This document shows, piece after piece, positions 15,811 to 21,659 of a stretch of DNA of 64,000 nt. The notes below the pieces were generated by a model that was given only the letters and a program-made list of their open reading frames with translations, was not told the DNA's origin and searched no databases. This stretch comes from a virus. The number at the start of each line of letters is the position of its first letter. Position 1 is the first letter of the stretch. The translations under genes and the position numbers were made by a program. The DNA lies in IMG/VR virus record IMGVR_UViG_3300045110_000158, positions 1 through 64,000 of that record. One strand, 5' to 3'.

Positions 15811-16358
15811 GCGTTTCGGCGCCATCACCTAATCCAATGCGCTAACACGTGACGCAAAACGACGGTATCTAAATACAAGGAAGTTTACAGTGCACTATAC
15901 TAATAGGTGTTACATGATGTAACACCTGTTTCGTATTAGCATATGCGAACAGATGGTTGATTTTAGCGTTAACGCTTACAACGCGCTACCATATGCGCTC
16001 TTTTTGTGCCGTTGAAAGGCGCAATGTGCCGCACTTTGTGAATCCTTGTGCCGTGAAAAGTTTAATGATTTCAATACCATGTGCCTTTGTGCTGTTTGTG
16101 CCGTTCCAAAACAGGCCCCCCCCCTTTTTTGAGTATCCAAACGGGTTGAGCCGTGAGCCCTGCCAAGTACTATATTTAACTACGTGTAAATAAAATATAA
16201 TATAAGATATAGGATGTAGAGTGATTGTGGCGAAATAAAGATATGGGGGGGGGCTTGTTTTGCACGGCACAGCGGCACAATCGCTCAAACCTAATGATAT
16301 CAATAACTTACGTGGCACAGACTTTTCAATCAACGGAACAATACGCTCAATCAATGAC
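15811..16358. other. Gene-free segment: candidate replication origin with iteron-like repeats
   Basis: About 550 bases with no convincing gene. On the left are forward copies of TGTGCCG(T/C): TTGTGCCGTTGAAA at 16004, TGTGCCGC at 16025, TTGTGCCGTGAAAAG at 16046 and TTGTGCCGTTCCAAAA at 16096. On the right are inverted copies at 16261-16271 and 16272-16280, plus TGGCACAG at 16313. Between them are a C9T6 tract (16116-16130), a very AT-rich stretch (about 16166-16222) and a G9 tract (16245-16253). TAATGAT(T/A)TCAATA occurs at 16063 and 16292. A perfect 12-bp palindrome AGCGTTAACGCT lies at 15965-15976. Copies of the 21-bp dyad stand at both ends. Iterons around an AT-rich core suggest an origin. 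Confidence 0.55.
15906..15926. promoter_or_regulatory. Dispersed 21-bp dyad, copy 2 (perfect)
   Basis: GGTGTTACA-TGA-TGTAACACC with perfect 9-base arms, extended by A and T outside. It lies at the left edge of the proposed origin, 96 bases after the terminator, with no gene start nearby. That argues against a purely ribosome-related role for this copy. Confidence 0.85.
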
Positions 16359-16574
16359 TTAGCGTGTATCACAATCTGGAGGTGTTACATGATGTAACAC
16401 CTTCTGCAGGTAGAGCCGTGCACTGCGCGCCTTGTATCTGTCGTTGCTGTTGAGGATCGCGCGCACCGTACACAGCGCAGCGAGTAGACTATCGATCTCG
16501 CCTTGCCTCGATTGCTGGCCATTGGCGAACGCCGCACGCTCCGCCGCGTTGGTCGCGGCGTAATCCTGATCCAT
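16359..16574 (-). CDS. Hypothetical protein, 71 aa, antisense to the plus-strand arm
   Basis: MDQDYAATNAAERAAFANGQ then a helical EIDSLLAALCTVRAILNSND segment. The frame begins 3 bases after the stop of the upstream membrane peptide, so the two form a small minus-strand pair. Its C-terminal VLHHVTPP comes from reading through the 21-bp dyad. It is probably helical; the family is unknown. It may be real because of the coupled arrangement and a plausible composition, but its 3' end invades the origin-like region. Confidence 0.5.
   Translation of the reverse strand: MDQDYAATNAAERAAFANGQQSRQGEIDSLLAALCTVRAILNSNDRYKARSARLYLQKVLHHVTPPDCDTR
16381..16401. promoter_or_regulatory. Dispersed 21-bp dyad, copy 3 (perfect)
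   Basis: Same as copy 2, including the TGA centre and the flanking A/T. It marks the right edge of the proposed origin and lies inside the 3' end of the small minus-strand gene. Confidence 0.85.
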
Positions 16575-16577
16575 GTA

Positions 16578-16715
16578 CTAGCTCCAATGCCAGAAGCGGC
16601 AGAATGCAAATACGATCAGGCACCACATTGGGATCGCCATCAGGCACCCGTTGCGCAAGCCTACGAAAAATCTCAGCGGATCATCGTCATCCCAGTCTTC
16701 CCAGTTTTTAGGCAT
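16578..16715 (-). CDS. Small membrane peptide with acidic N-terminus, 45 aa
   Basis: Minus strand from ATG 16715: MPKNWEDWDDDDPLRFFVGL, then a hydrophobic helix (LMAIPMWCLIVFAFCRF). A GGGGAG site lies about 9 bases upstream. Phages often carry short DDPLRFF-type membrane peptides, but their function is not known; superinfection exclusion or lysis control are possibilities. It is transcribed against its neighbours and precedes the 71-residue gene. Confidence 0.55.
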   Translation of the reverse strand: MPKNWEDWDDDDPLRFFVGLRNGCLMAIPMWCLIVFAFCRFWHWS

Positions 16716-16764
16716 GGTGAGGTCTCCCCACCTAAGTGAGCCCAGCCCTCGCCCTCAATCTGGT

Positions 16765-16792
16765 TTGACCGTACACCTATCCCCATGATAAT
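16765..16792 (+). promoter_or_regulatory. Sigma70-like promoter for the 16.9-18.1 kb operon
   Basis: TTGACC, 16-base spacer, GATAAT. The expected start falls at about 16799-16800, just at the first base of the strong stem-loop at 16801. It would drive the run of small overlapping genes from 16875. Confidence 0.55.
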
Positions 16793-16800
16793 AAAAATGC

Positions 16801-16834
16801 GGCAAGCCACGAGAGCGTCATCTCGTGGCTTGCC
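16801..16834. other. Perfect 14-bp stem-loop at the predicted transcript 5' end
   Basis: GGCAAGCCACGAGA, six-base loop GCGTCA, TCTCGTGGCTTGCC. On the plus strand it would form the very 5' end of the mRNA and could protect it or be an RNase III site. On the minus strand it is followed by GCATTTTTATT and would work as a terminator for leftward transcription. Either reading, or both, is possible. Confidence 0.7.
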
Positions 16835-16874
16835 TGACCACAATCCGTGCTCCGTATAGGGACAGGCACAGACC

Positions 16875-17258
16875 ATGGCTGAGATTCCCCTAGACCATTT
16901 TTTCAATGTTGTCTGCCGCGAGATCGCTGATGAGCACGATCTCCTCCGCAACGCAATCATCCACTACGTGACAGCCAGCTCCCAGCTTCCACGGCTGCGC
17001 CGGGCAGCACAGGCATGGCAGCCTCGCACACCTATTCACCACAAATATAAGCGCCTGATGCTTGCGAAGGATTTACAGCCTCTCACGCGAGACCAACTCA
17101 CCCCAGAAGTGGTAGCGCTGATGCGAACACTTCAGGACTGGCTGCGCACCAATTGGTATCAGAAGGGTGAGATTATGTTTAACAAACAATTGGCAGCAAG
17201 AGACCCAACACACGCGACATGGGGCAACGCAGCAACAAAGGAGCCGACACATGGCTGA
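16875..17258 (+). CDS. Hypothetical early protein, 127 aa
   Basis: MAEIPLDHFFNVVCREIADE, helical N-terminal half, then a His/Arg-rich middle (WQPRTPIHHKYKRLMLAKDL) and a Trp-containing helix. No domain is recognised. It is the first gene behind the promoter and stem-loop at 16.8 kb and overlaps the next gene by 8 bases. The ribosome binding site is weak. The role is unknown. Confidence 0.65.
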   Translation: MAEIPLDHFFNVVCREIADEHDLLRNAIIHYVTASSQLPRLRRAAQAWQPRTPIHHKYKRLMLAKDLQPLTRDQLTPEVVALMRTLQDWLRTNWYQKGEIMFNKQLAARDPTHATWGNAATKEPTHG

Positions 17259-17490
17259 CCGCGACACACCAATGAGCAAAGTCCTGAGCAACGTCGAGCA
17301 GGAATTACAAAACTTGCCCGCACCTCCGACACGAACACCAAGCCAGAACGTTGAAGCCTTCGCTCCACAGAAGTACCGCGAACGCAGCGACACTATGGAA
17401 CAAATCCAGCAGGACTTCCGCAAGGCAGTCGCTGAGATGGAGCAACGCTTCAAGGCGCTCGCTGACGAACTCAAGCGCATCACGGGTTGA
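17251..17490 (+). CDS. Hypothetical coiled-coil protein, 79 aa
   Basis: Start placed at ATG 17251 (MADRDTPMSKVLSNVEQELQ), overlapping the end of the previous gene; a longer frame would lie inside it. The C-terminal 40 residues (ERSDTMEQIQQDFRKAVAEM, then FKALADELKRITG) form a continuous amphipathic helix. It may oligomerise. No known family. Confidence 0.6.
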   Translation: MADRDTPMSKVLSNVEQELQNLPAPPTRTPSQNVEAFAPQKYRERSDTMEQIQQDFRKAVAEMEQRFKALADELKRITG

Positions 17491-17494
17491 ACCC

Positions 17495-17707
17495 ATGCTC
17501 TGGCCCTTTGGACGAAACAACGTTCGCAAAGCGATCCAGACCACCAAGCTCGCAGCTATCCTAAACCAGCTGCCGGCCGAAACCTGGGTTACCACCAATC
17601 AGGTGGAGAACCTCGTCGTCACCGACAAGGCAGGCGAGGAGCTGGGTTACATCGACTTGGCGGAGGACGTCTACGAGCTGTTCGACAAGAACAAACAAAT
17701 CCAATGA
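17495..17707 (+). CDS. Hypothetical protein, 70 aa
   Basis: Begins MLWPFGRNNVRKAIQTTKLA at 17495; the rest is TWVTTNQVENLVVTDKAGEEL and an acidic C-terminus (DLAEDVYELFDKNKQ). It lies 4 bases after the previous stop and overlaps the next gene by 4 bases (ATGA). It looks like a small soluble alpha/beta protein. Not recognised. Confidence 0.6.
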   Translation: MLWPFGRNNVRKAIQTTKLAAILNQLPAETWVTTNQVENLVVTDKAGEELGYIDLAEDVYELFDKNKQIQ

Positions 17708-17811
17708 CGATCATGTGGTGGATTGGCTTGATCGCAAGCGTCATCGTCGTAGCCACGCTTGGCCTGACCGTCTGGCACCTGTTGTCTGAGCAAGAGTGGG
17801 ATGAGCGATGA
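17704..17811 (+). CDS. Small membrane peptide, 35 aa
   Basis: MTIMWWIGLIASVIVVATLG followed by LTVWHLLSEQEWDER. One hydrophobic helix with an acidic C-terminus. Both ends overlap neighbours by 4 bases (ATGA), which is strong support for translation although the frame is short. Possible holin-like or host-membrane peptide; unproven. Confidence 0.6.
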   Translation: MTIMWWIGLIASVIVVATLGLTVWHLLSEQEWDER

Positions 17812-18011
17812 GCGAACGTGGACACTTCCGAGTGCCGCGGCCCGAGCAGTGGGCTAAGCTGCCACTCAAGCTCAGGCAACGCTGGTGGCGTGAAACCGAC
17901 TACGGCAGCAAAGCACCGAACGATGCGCTAATCAAAGCAATACGAGAAGCAGCAGAAGCACACGATGCACCACGTAACCCCGCCGACCGAACAACAGCAA
18001 CAAAGGATTGA
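17808..18011 (+). CDS. Hypothetical basic protein, 67 aa
   Basis: MSERGHFRVPRPEQWAKLPL with Arg/Trp-rich KLRQRWWRETDYG and a helical Ala-rich C-terminus. Translationally coupled to the membrane peptide upstream. It overlaps the next candidate gene by 47 bases in another frame. No known domain. Confidence 0.6.
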   Translation: MSERGHFRVPRPEQWAKLPLKLRQRWWRETDYGSKAPNDALIKAIREAAEAHDAPRNPADRTTATKD

Positions 18012-18147
18012 TGCCGCTAAAGCGGCAGCAGACATCTATGCTCAAACCATCGACGCATTGATTCCTGATGGACCTCACAAGCGTACAGTCATGCTCAAGC
18101 TGCGAACAGTGGCGTTGGTAATCAACGAAGTAATCACGCATACTTAA
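17965..18147 (+). CDS. Small helical protein, possibly a diverged Acb2/Tad1-type hairpin
   Basis: 60 residues from ATG 17965. After MHHVTPPTEQQQQ comes a helix (RIDAAKAAADIYAQTIDALI), a turn PDGPHKR, and a second helix (TVMLKLRTVALVINEVI). Helix, short Pro-containing loop with charged residues, then helix with a hydrophobic register is the layout of the Acb2/Tad1 hairpin family; compare the clearer member at 20785. The match is weak and the 47-base overlap with the previous gene is unusual. Confidence 0.5.
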   Translation: MHHVTPPTEQQQQRIDAAKAAADIYAQTIDALIPDGPHKRTVMLKLRTVALVINEVITHT

Positions 18148-18158
18148 CAACCTAAAGA

Positions 18159-18179
18159 GGTGTTACACGATGTAACACC
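18159..18179. promoter_or_regulatory. Dispersed 21-bp dyad, copy 4
   Basis: GGTGTTACA-CGA-TGTAACACC. It lies 11 bases after a stop codon and 18 bases before the next ATG (18198), so it sits in the leader of that gene. Perfect arms; the centre differs from copies 2 and 3. Confidence 0.85.
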
Positions 18180-18197
18180 TTGGAGATGGCAGCGACC

Positions 18198-18437
18198 ATG
18201 ACCGCATCAGCCTTCGACCCGGTAAGGGCAGCCAAGGAAGAGCTTGTCGGCTTGAACGAAATGCAGCGTGTGCTCAAGGCTCGCGAGCGCGAATGCGAAG
18301 AAGCAATGAGCAAAGCAGAGCAAGAGCTAAACGCTATACGCAAGATCACCGGCTATGTTAAAGTATCTATGCAGACGATCGCACTGCGCATCGCGGAGCT
18401 GGAAAAACGTGCGAGAGAAACAGGCCAGACGCCTTAG
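18198..18437 (+). CDS. Hypothetical coiled-coil protein, 79 aa
   Basis: Start uncertain: ATG 18198 (MTASAFDPVRAAKEELVGLN) has GGAG 12 bases upstream, while ATG 18186 is in the same frame but abuts that GGAG. The whole protein is a charged helix (RVLKARERECEEAMSKAEQE, RIAELEKRARETGQTP) and should form a coiled coil. It directly follows a copy of the dyad. Unknown function. Confidence 0.65.
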   Translation: MTASAFDPVRAAKEELVGLNEMQRVLKARERECEEAMSKAEQELNAIRKITGYVKVSMQTIALRIAELEKRARETGQTP

Positions 18438-18483
18438 CAAGGCGCGACAGCAACGCGACTATGAACGTGCCAAGGAACGCAAT

Positions 18484-18894
18484 ATGCCCACAGCCAGCAA
18501 ACCGCTTGTCCCGCCCGGGCCACTGACGTTCGCGGAATTGCGGCTTGCCAACCTGACGCGCAAGACAGACCACGGCTTGCCACCGTGGGCGCAAGACATG
18601 GATTTGCTGTATGTGGCGATGATGCTTGCCGATCACACCATCCAGAACGACCGGATCGCCGCTGACGTCGGCATTGACCTCGAAGCCGCCATCCGACTAC
18701 GGTTCGACTATATGGCTGGACGTGTGCAAAGCTCGGAAGACTTGGCGCTGGTGCTGGCGGCAGGAGACACCATCGCTCCGGACAAAGCGCAGGAAGCGCG
18801 AGACATAGCGCCCCTGCTGGCAACAGAACTAGGTTTGGATGTCATCGAAGAAGCTCTAAAGAGGGCGTACCCACATGACCTGGAAAGGAAATGA
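18484..18894 (+). CDS. Hypothetical protein, 136 aa
   Basis: ATG 18484 is chosen because AAGGA lies 7 bases upstream; an in-frame continuation reaches back to 18355 inside the previous gene. The protein begins MPTASKPLVPPGPLTFAELR, has DMDLLYVAMMLADHTIQNDR and a segment GIDLEAAIRLRFDYMAG, then an acidic helical end. It is all-helical; the middle vaguely recalls MazG-type pyrophosphohydrolases but lacks their ExxE signature. It overlaps the endolysin gene by 20 bases. Confidence 0.6.
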   Translation: MPTASKPLVPPGPLTFAELRLANLTRKTDHGLPPWAQDMDLLYVAMMLADHTIQNDRIAADVGIDLEAAIRLRFDYMAGRVQSSEDLALVLAAGDTIAPDKAQEARDIAPLLATELGLDVIEEALKRAYPHDLERK

Positions 18895-19693
18895 TCCGGC
18901 GCTTGAGTTCAAGACCATCGAGGCCGTCGCGGCCTATATCCGCAGCTTGAGCTACAACTCGTGGCGCCCATCCAACTTCGTCGTCCACAACACCGCAAGC
19001 CCTACACTGAAACAATGGTGGGGCTCGACCCCGCCCGCGCAGCGCATGGTCAATCTGCAGAACTACTACGAGAACGACATGGGCTGGAGCGCGGGCCCGC
19101 ATTTTTTCATCGATGGGAAAAGCTGGTGGTGCATGACCCCGCCCAACGTCAAGGGCGTGCACTCCCCGAGCTGGAACGGCACCATGCTGGGATTTGAACA
19201 TGTAGGGGACTACGAGACTGAATCAGCCACGGAAGGCTTAGGCGCCGACGTCCAGCGCATGGGGCACCAACTCAGCGCAGAGTGTTGCGAGTTCTTTGGC
19301 TGGGACCCGTCCCGCCTCAAGTTCCACTACGAGGACCCCAACACCGACCATGCCTGCCCTGGCAGCAACATGAACAAGAACACGTACATAGACTGCGTGC
19401 AGCAAGTCATGGGTGACGGCGGCGACCACAACCCTAACCCGCCAACGCCAGCCGTGCCGCGTCTTGGCACCGTCCACGGCGTCGCCGCCAACGACAAGCT
19501 GAACATCCGTGCCTCCTCCTCATCCTCGTCGCCGATCATCGGCGCCGCCGAGAATGGCGACGTTTTGACGATAGTGGGCGAAGCCATGAACGGCTCGACC
19601 AAGTGGCTGCGCTTCCAGGTCGGCGACCCCGCGGGCGCAGACGTCGCACTGCTTGGCTGGTGCTCCGCCGCCTATGTTAAAATTGAAAGCTAG
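18875..19693 (+). CDS. Endolysin: N-acetylmuramoyl-L-alanine amidase (Amidase_2) with SH3-like domain
   Basis: 272 residues. The N-terminal catalytic domain has FVVHNTAS (His38), WSAGPHFFID and KFHYEDPNTDHACPG (His151 and Cys161); these are the zinc ligands expected for T7-lysozyme/PGRP-type amidases that cut the lactyl-peptide bond of peptidoglycan. After a Pro/Asn linker (about 188-198), residues 205-272 (AANDKLNIRAS, then WLRFQVGDPAGADVALLGWC) form a bacterial SH3-like wall-binding domain. No signal peptide, so release through a holin is expected. It is unusual in being placed in the early arm rather than with late genes. Confidence 0.9.
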   Translation: MTWKGNDPALEFKTIEAVAAYIRSLSYNSWRPSNFVVHNTASPTLKQWWGSTPPAQRMVNLQNYYENDMGWSAGPHFFIDGKSWWCMTPPNVKGVHSPSWNGTMLGFEHVGDYETESATEGLGADVQRMGHQLSAECCEFFGWDPSRLKFHYEDPNTDHACPGSNMNKNTYIDCVQQVMGDGGDHNPNPPTPAVPRLGTVHGVAANDKLNIRASSSSSSPIIGAAENGDVLTIVGEAMNGSTKWLRFQVGDPAGADVALLGWCSAAYVKIES

Positions 19694-19705
19694 GGGTAGA
19701 TAACC

Positions 19706-20176
19706 GTGACATTCGAAGTGCAGCAACAGAACAACAAGCCTATCCTTTGCGTCGACTGGGACGGCGTCGTGCACAGCTACACGTCGGGCTGGAAGGGCGC
19801 GTCCATCATTCCTGACCCGCCAGTGCCGGGTGCCTTGGAATGGCTACTGAGAGCCTCCAAGCTCTTCACCCTCGTGGTCTACTCGTCGCGCTCCAAGGAC
19901 CCCGAAGCGCTCACTGCCATGCGGATGTGGCTGGGTTACCACGCCCATGCCACCCTCCCCGATCTGAAAGCGTCCGAGCTGCTCCAAGTCGTTACTTTCG
20001 CTCATGAGAAGCCCGCGGCCTTCCTGACCATCGACGACCGTGCTATCTGCTTCGACGGCGACTGGTCGAAGCTCGACCCCGAGACCCTGCTCAAGTTCAA
20101 ACCATGGAACCAGCGAGGACGGGTCATCAAGGAAACGATCTCGGACCAAGTAGGTACTCAAGCAAGTGTTACATAA
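19706..20176 (+). CDS. HAD-superfamily phosphatase-like protein
   Basis: 156 residues from GTG 19706 (AGGGG 9 bases upstream). HAD motif I is ILCVDWDGVVHSY (Asp17, Asp19), motif II is LVVYSSRSKD, and a later TIDDRAICFDGDW supplies the motif IV Asp pair. Phages commonly encode such DxDGVxHSY proteins; they are thought to act on nucleotides or polynucleotide 3'-phosphates, but the substrate is not known here. The stop codon lies inside a copy of the 21-bp dyad. It sits between the endolysin and the Acb2-like gene. Confidence 0.8.
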   Translation: MTFEVQQQNNKPILCVDWDGVVHSYTSGWKGASIIPDPPVPGALEWLLRASKLFTLVVYSSRSKDPEALTAMRMWLGYHAHATLPDLKASELLQVVTFAHEKPAAFLTIDDRAICFDGDWSKLDPETLLKFKPWNQRGRVIKETISDQVGTQASVT

Positions 20177-20185
20177 TGCAACACC
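20165..20185. promoter_or_regulatory. Dispersed 21-bp dyad, copy 5 (imperfect)
   Basis: AGTGTTACA-TAA-TGCAACACC; both arms carry one change from consensus. It contains the stop codon of the HAD gene and ends 47 bases before ATG 20233. Confidence 0.7.
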
Positions 20186-20232
20186 TCGTGAACTAACCCC
20201 CTCATCCCACTAACAAATAAAGGAGACTGAGC

Positions 20233-20544
20233 ATGGCCGCAGTACCCGTCGTCATCAACGGCGTCATGATGCCCAAAGGAAAATCCGCCACCGACAAGCC
20301 GGTGCCGGCCGTCTTCATCGGCTATGCCACCATCCCTGGGCTGTCGGTCGGTGGCGGTCCGGTGATCCCGGACACCCCGCCAGATATCCCGGTCGACCCG
20401 CCGACCGAGCAGCCGCCGCCCAGCCTTGCCGTGGTCATCAAGCCCGCCCCGGTGACCGGTGGCTGGGGTCTCGCGACGCAAGGTGACCAGCTGCAATGGT
20501 TCTTCGTTCCCGCCGCTGGCGGCCCGCAGCCCAAGCGACCCTAA
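20233..20544 (+). CDS. Proline-rich hypothetical protein, 103 aa
   Basis: MAAVPVVINGVMMPKGKSAT, then a Pro-rich middle (IPDTPPDIPVDPPTEQPPPS) and a C-terminal WGLATQGDQLQWFFVPAAG. Strong AAGGAG upstream of ATG 20233. The Gly/Pro linker flanked by two short beta segments suggests a surface or periplasmic protein, but no signal peptide is evident. Not recognised. Confidence 0.65.
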   Translation: MAAVPVVINGVMMPKGKSATDKPVPAVFIGYATIPGLSVGGGPVIPDTPPDIPVDPPTEQPPPSLAVVIKPAPVTGGWGLATQGDQLQWFFVPAAGGPQPKRP

Positions 20545-20549
20545 GCGGT

Positions 20550-20690
20550 ATGGCGATCAGGGCAGCGATCGTCGTCTTCGTTGCTGTCCTGATGCTCCTG
20601 TTTGCGCTGGCGGCTCTCGGTTACAGCCGCTGGCAGCCGCTGCCAAATTGCCCCATTGTGCCGCTACCAGACTGCCCCCCTGTAAGGTAG
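20550..20690 (+). CDS. Small membrane protein with NCPIVP motif, 46 aa (copy 1)
   Basis: MAIRAAIVVFVAVLMLLFAL forms one membrane helix, followed by LGYSRWQPLPNCPIVPLPDC. It starts 5 bases after the previous stop. A second 46-residue protein of the same design (membrane helix, then Tyr-x-Arg, NCPIVP and another Cys) is encoded at 28400-28540. The paired Cys and extracytoplasmic tail suggest a secreted or membrane-anchored disulphide peptide; function unknown. Confidence 0.65.
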   Translation: MAIRAAIVVFVAVLMLLFALAALGYSRWQPLPNCPIVPLPDCPPVR

Positions 20691-20704
20691 CGTGCCAAGC
20701 GTAC

Positions 20705-20742
20705 GGAGCCCGCCCAGGCGTTCGCGTAGCAGGGCGGGCTCC
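20705..20742. other. 11-bp GC-rich hairpin before the Acb2-like gene
   Basis: GGAGCCCGCCC / GGGCGGGCTCC with a 16-base loop, followed by a pyrimidine-rich stretch but no T run. It could be a weak terminator, attenuator or mRNA-stability element that sets expression of the next gene apart from the upstream ones. Confidence 0.65.
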
Positions 20743-20784
20743 CGGACTGCCTCTCCTTCGTAAAACGCGCCAGACGGGGTTCCT

Positions 20785-21015
20785 ATGGCCCGCAAGGTTG
20801 ATTCAACGTCGGACGAACGCACCGTCAACAACGTGATGCGGCACGAGTACCGGGTGCTCTCGCCGATCGAGAAGGACCAGATGAAGGCGCTCAAGGACAA
20901 GGGGCTGGAGTTCTGGCAGATGGTCGGCGAGCTGGGTTCCAGCCGGGAGATCAGCCTAGCCCAGACCCGGATCGAGGAAGCCACGATGTGGGCGGTCAAG
21001 CACATCACCAAGTGA
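20785..21015 (+). CDS. acb2: Acb2-like cyclic-nucleotide sponge (anti-CBASS), Acb2/Tad1 hairpin family
   Basis: 76 residues. After a short N-terminus (MARKVDSTSDERTVNNVM), the sequence has HEYRVLSPIEKDQMKALKDK, a helix, then ELGSSREISLAQTRIEEATM and WAVKHITK. The LSxxEK start, the SSREISLAxTxxEEAxMWAVKHIT helix and the length match Acb2-type proteins. These form oligomers that bind cyclic di- and trinucleotides (and in some members gcADPR), and so block CBASS and Thoeris defence signalling. Identification is from sequence pattern; ligand range is not known. The stop overlaps the GTG of the next gene. Confidence 0.75.
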   Translation: MARKVDSTSDERTVNNVMRHEYRVLSPIEKDQMKALKDKGLEFWQMVGELGSSREISLAQTRIEEATMWAVKHITK

Positions 21016-21215
21016 GTGAGCCGCGGCGCCACGATCAGTCGCAGCGCAGCCGGCGCAAGGCCCTGCGCCAGAGCGGGCGCATCCAGGAAGAGCTGGAGTA
21101 CTTGGCTGCCCGGCTGCGGCGGCTCTTGAATCACGTCGAGTACGCCACCAAGAAGGCGGACAAGCTGCGCAACAGACTTAAGGATACGGACCCAGCACGT
21201 CCCAGAGGCCGGTGA
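21012..21215 (+). CDS. Basic coiled-coil protein, 67 aa
   Basis: GTG 21012 overlaps the Acb2-like stop (GTGA), so the two are co-translated. The protein is Arg/Gln-rich at the N-terminus (RRHDQSQRSRRKALRQSG) and then a helix IQEELEYLAARLRRLLNHVE with Lys/Arg-rich C-terminus. It may bind nucleic acid or partner with the sponge protein. It overlaps the 3' end of the minus-strand gene at 21178. Not recognised. Confidence 0.6.
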   Translation: MSEPRRHDQSQRSRRKALRQSGRIQEELEYLAARLRRLLNHVEYATKKADKLRNRLKDTDPARPRGR

Positions 21216-21303
21216 GGTAGCTCCACACAGCCACGCCCAGCAAGAAGCCCAGCATGACGCCGACGCCAATGAGGAAAACCTTCTGGTCCCGATCCAAGCT
21301 CAT
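21178..21303 (-). CDS. Small membrane peptide, 41 aa (minus strand)
   Basis: Minus strand from ATG 21303: MSLDRDQKVFLIGVGVMLGF, then LLGVAVWSYLTGLWDVLG. One long hydrophobic helix after a charged N-terminus. It is the last of three small minus-strand genes (21648 to 21178) embedded in the plus-strand arm. Function unknown; superinfection exclusion or membrane modulation are possible. Confidence 0.5.
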   Translation of the reverse strand: MSLDRDQKVFLIGVGVMLGFLLGVAVWSYLTGLWDVLGPYP

Positions 21304-21319
21304 GCCGGACGTTTAGCAG

Positions 21320-21550
21320 CTATTGTGCACTGCGGCGAGGCGGCGGCCACAGCCGCCACTCGTACAGGCGGACCCGGATCGACGGCGCCGAGATCGCCCG
21401 CACGCACCTGCCACACCGCACATCCTTCCGCATCTGCTCGGCCAGCTGCCGCGACAACAGGCTCGCCGCGTTCCCGATCGGAATCCGGCCCTCCCGCTGG
21501 CGCCGCAGCACTTCGGCAACCAGCCAAGCCTTGGGGGTGTAGGTTCTCAT
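21320..21550 (-). CDS. Hypothetical Arg-rich protein, 76 aa (minus strand)
   Basis: Start at ATG 21550, overlapping the upstream stop (ATGA). MRTYTPKAWLVAEVLRRQRE, RIPIGNAASLLSRQLAEQMR, then CGRCVRAISAPSIRVRLYEW. The Arg-rich, helical first half with a Cys-x-x-Cys pair could be a small DNA-binding protein; no family is recognised. It sits between two membrane peptides. Confidence 0.5.
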   Translation of the reverse strand: MRTYTPKAWLVAEVLRRQREGRIPIGNAASLLSRQLAEQMRKDVRCGRCVRAISAPSIRVRLYEWRLWPPPRRSAQ

Positions 21551-21648
21551 CCCAGCACGTAGGCCAGCAGCGCGACCAGCGCGATCGCGGCGACTGACAC
21601 TCCGATCACCCACCACATCTCTCTGTGGTCGCGCCAGAAGTAGTTCAT
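21547..21648 (-). CDS. Small membrane peptide, 33 aa (minus strand)
   Basis: Minus strand from ATG 21648: MNYFWRDHREMWWVIGVSVA, then AIALVALLAYVLG. A charged, aromatic N-terminus and one membrane helix. Coupled by ATGA to the next minus-strand gene. It is read away from the regulatory region at 21660-21696, which also serves the plus-strand gene at 21716. Confidence 0.5.
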   Translation of the reverse strand: MNYFWRDHREMWWVIGVSVAAIALVALLAYVLG

Positions 21649-21659
21649 GTTTATTTTCC

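Noticed and set aside
15957-16372. Open frames of 78 and 128 residues on opposite strands in the origin-like region
   Set aside because: They cross the iterons, C9/G9 tracts and AT-rich core, have poor composition and no ribosome binding site.
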